Below, piece after piece: positions 63,955 to 64,000 of a stretch of DNA of 64,000 nt. Under the pieces are notes generated by a model. The model saw only the letters and a program-made list of their open reading frames with translations. It was not told the DNA's origin and did not search any database. This stretch comes from Methylococcaceae bacterium UBA6146. Its GTDB lineage: Bacteria; Pseudomonadota; Gammaproteobacteria; Methylococcales; Methylomonadaceae. The stretch is taken from assembly GCA_002422395.1 (NCBI GenBank), contig DIUY01000029.1:207992-271991 (forward strand), read 5' to 3'. The position numbers and the translations under genes are program-made. Every line of letters begins with the position of its first letter. Position 1 is the stretch's first letter.

Positions 63955-64000
63955 GTTTAAAATAACGACGGAAAGTGAGGGTGTCCAGAATTTTGTGTAA

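Noticed and set aside
1..64000. tRNA or rRNA genes
   Set aside because: No cloverleaf with TTCGA/TTCAA-type arm or rRNA-like stretch was recognised while reading; a tRNA scan was not possible.

Overview
The window looks like chromosome of a gammaproteobacterium. The left edge carries the classic rpsU-yqeY-dnaG order (minus strand), divergent tsaD, then plsY, folB, folK and a pteridine-reductase-like SDR. Genus cannot be read from the window; a methanotroph-like gammaproteobacterium is a guess from gene style only.

Regions. (1) 1-5.8 kb: housekeeping core. (2) 5.9-9.8 kb: decayed IS3 element, then two integron attC-like sites with a cassette between them and a second cassette-like gene behind (no integrase visible), an SOS-associated peptidase, and a HigBA-like toxin-antitoxin whose toxin is frameshifted. 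(3) 10.2-26.8 kb: a BREX / phosphorothioation-flavoured defence locus: DUF4007, two BrxC-like ATPase pieces joined by a deletion scar, PglZ, a short BrxL, a large SIR2-P-loop-TPR (Avs-like) gene, and on the other strand a DndA-like cysteine desulfurase with a phosphorothioation-associated methyltransferase. (4) 27-35.2 kb: a type III CRISPR effector operon (cmr1-, cmr6-, cas10-, cmr4-, cmr5-, cmr3-like, cas6) whose Cas10 keeps the HD motif but has lost the GGDD motif; the order fits subtype III-C. (5) 35.8-42.8 kb: two coiled-coil proteins and a YkvA-like membrane protein, cas2, cas1, and a CRISPR array of 38 repeats, with a 39th repeat 842 bp further on behind an inserted small-gene pair. (6) 43-51.1 kb: the least ordinary segment, a tight operon with a sigma-like factor, an unknown 406-aa protein, a CHAT caspase-like protease, a DUF3800-like protein and a TPR protein, preceded by a duplicated 67-bp upstream element. 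(7) 51.2-52.9 kb: IS30, IS5 and IS4 fragments and a MazEF module. (8) 53-61 kb: DUF29 protein, exported HEAT-like and alpha/beta-hydrolase-like proteins, an acidic repeat protein, and a PhoPQ-like two-component system. (9) 61-64 kb: IS6 remnant and a broken Tn3-family transposon with an intact resolvase.

Overall this is a defence island of about 45 kb bounded by transposon debris. BREX looks damaged: no PAPS reductase, BrxC without its N-terminus, BrxL without a protease domain. The SIR2 gene, the type III complex with its adaptation genes, and the CHAT operon all look intact. The best candidate for an undescribed system is the sigma/CHAT operon: its parts recall the CHAT-protease/sigma-factor branch of type III-E CRISPR, but no Cas7-11 effector is present.
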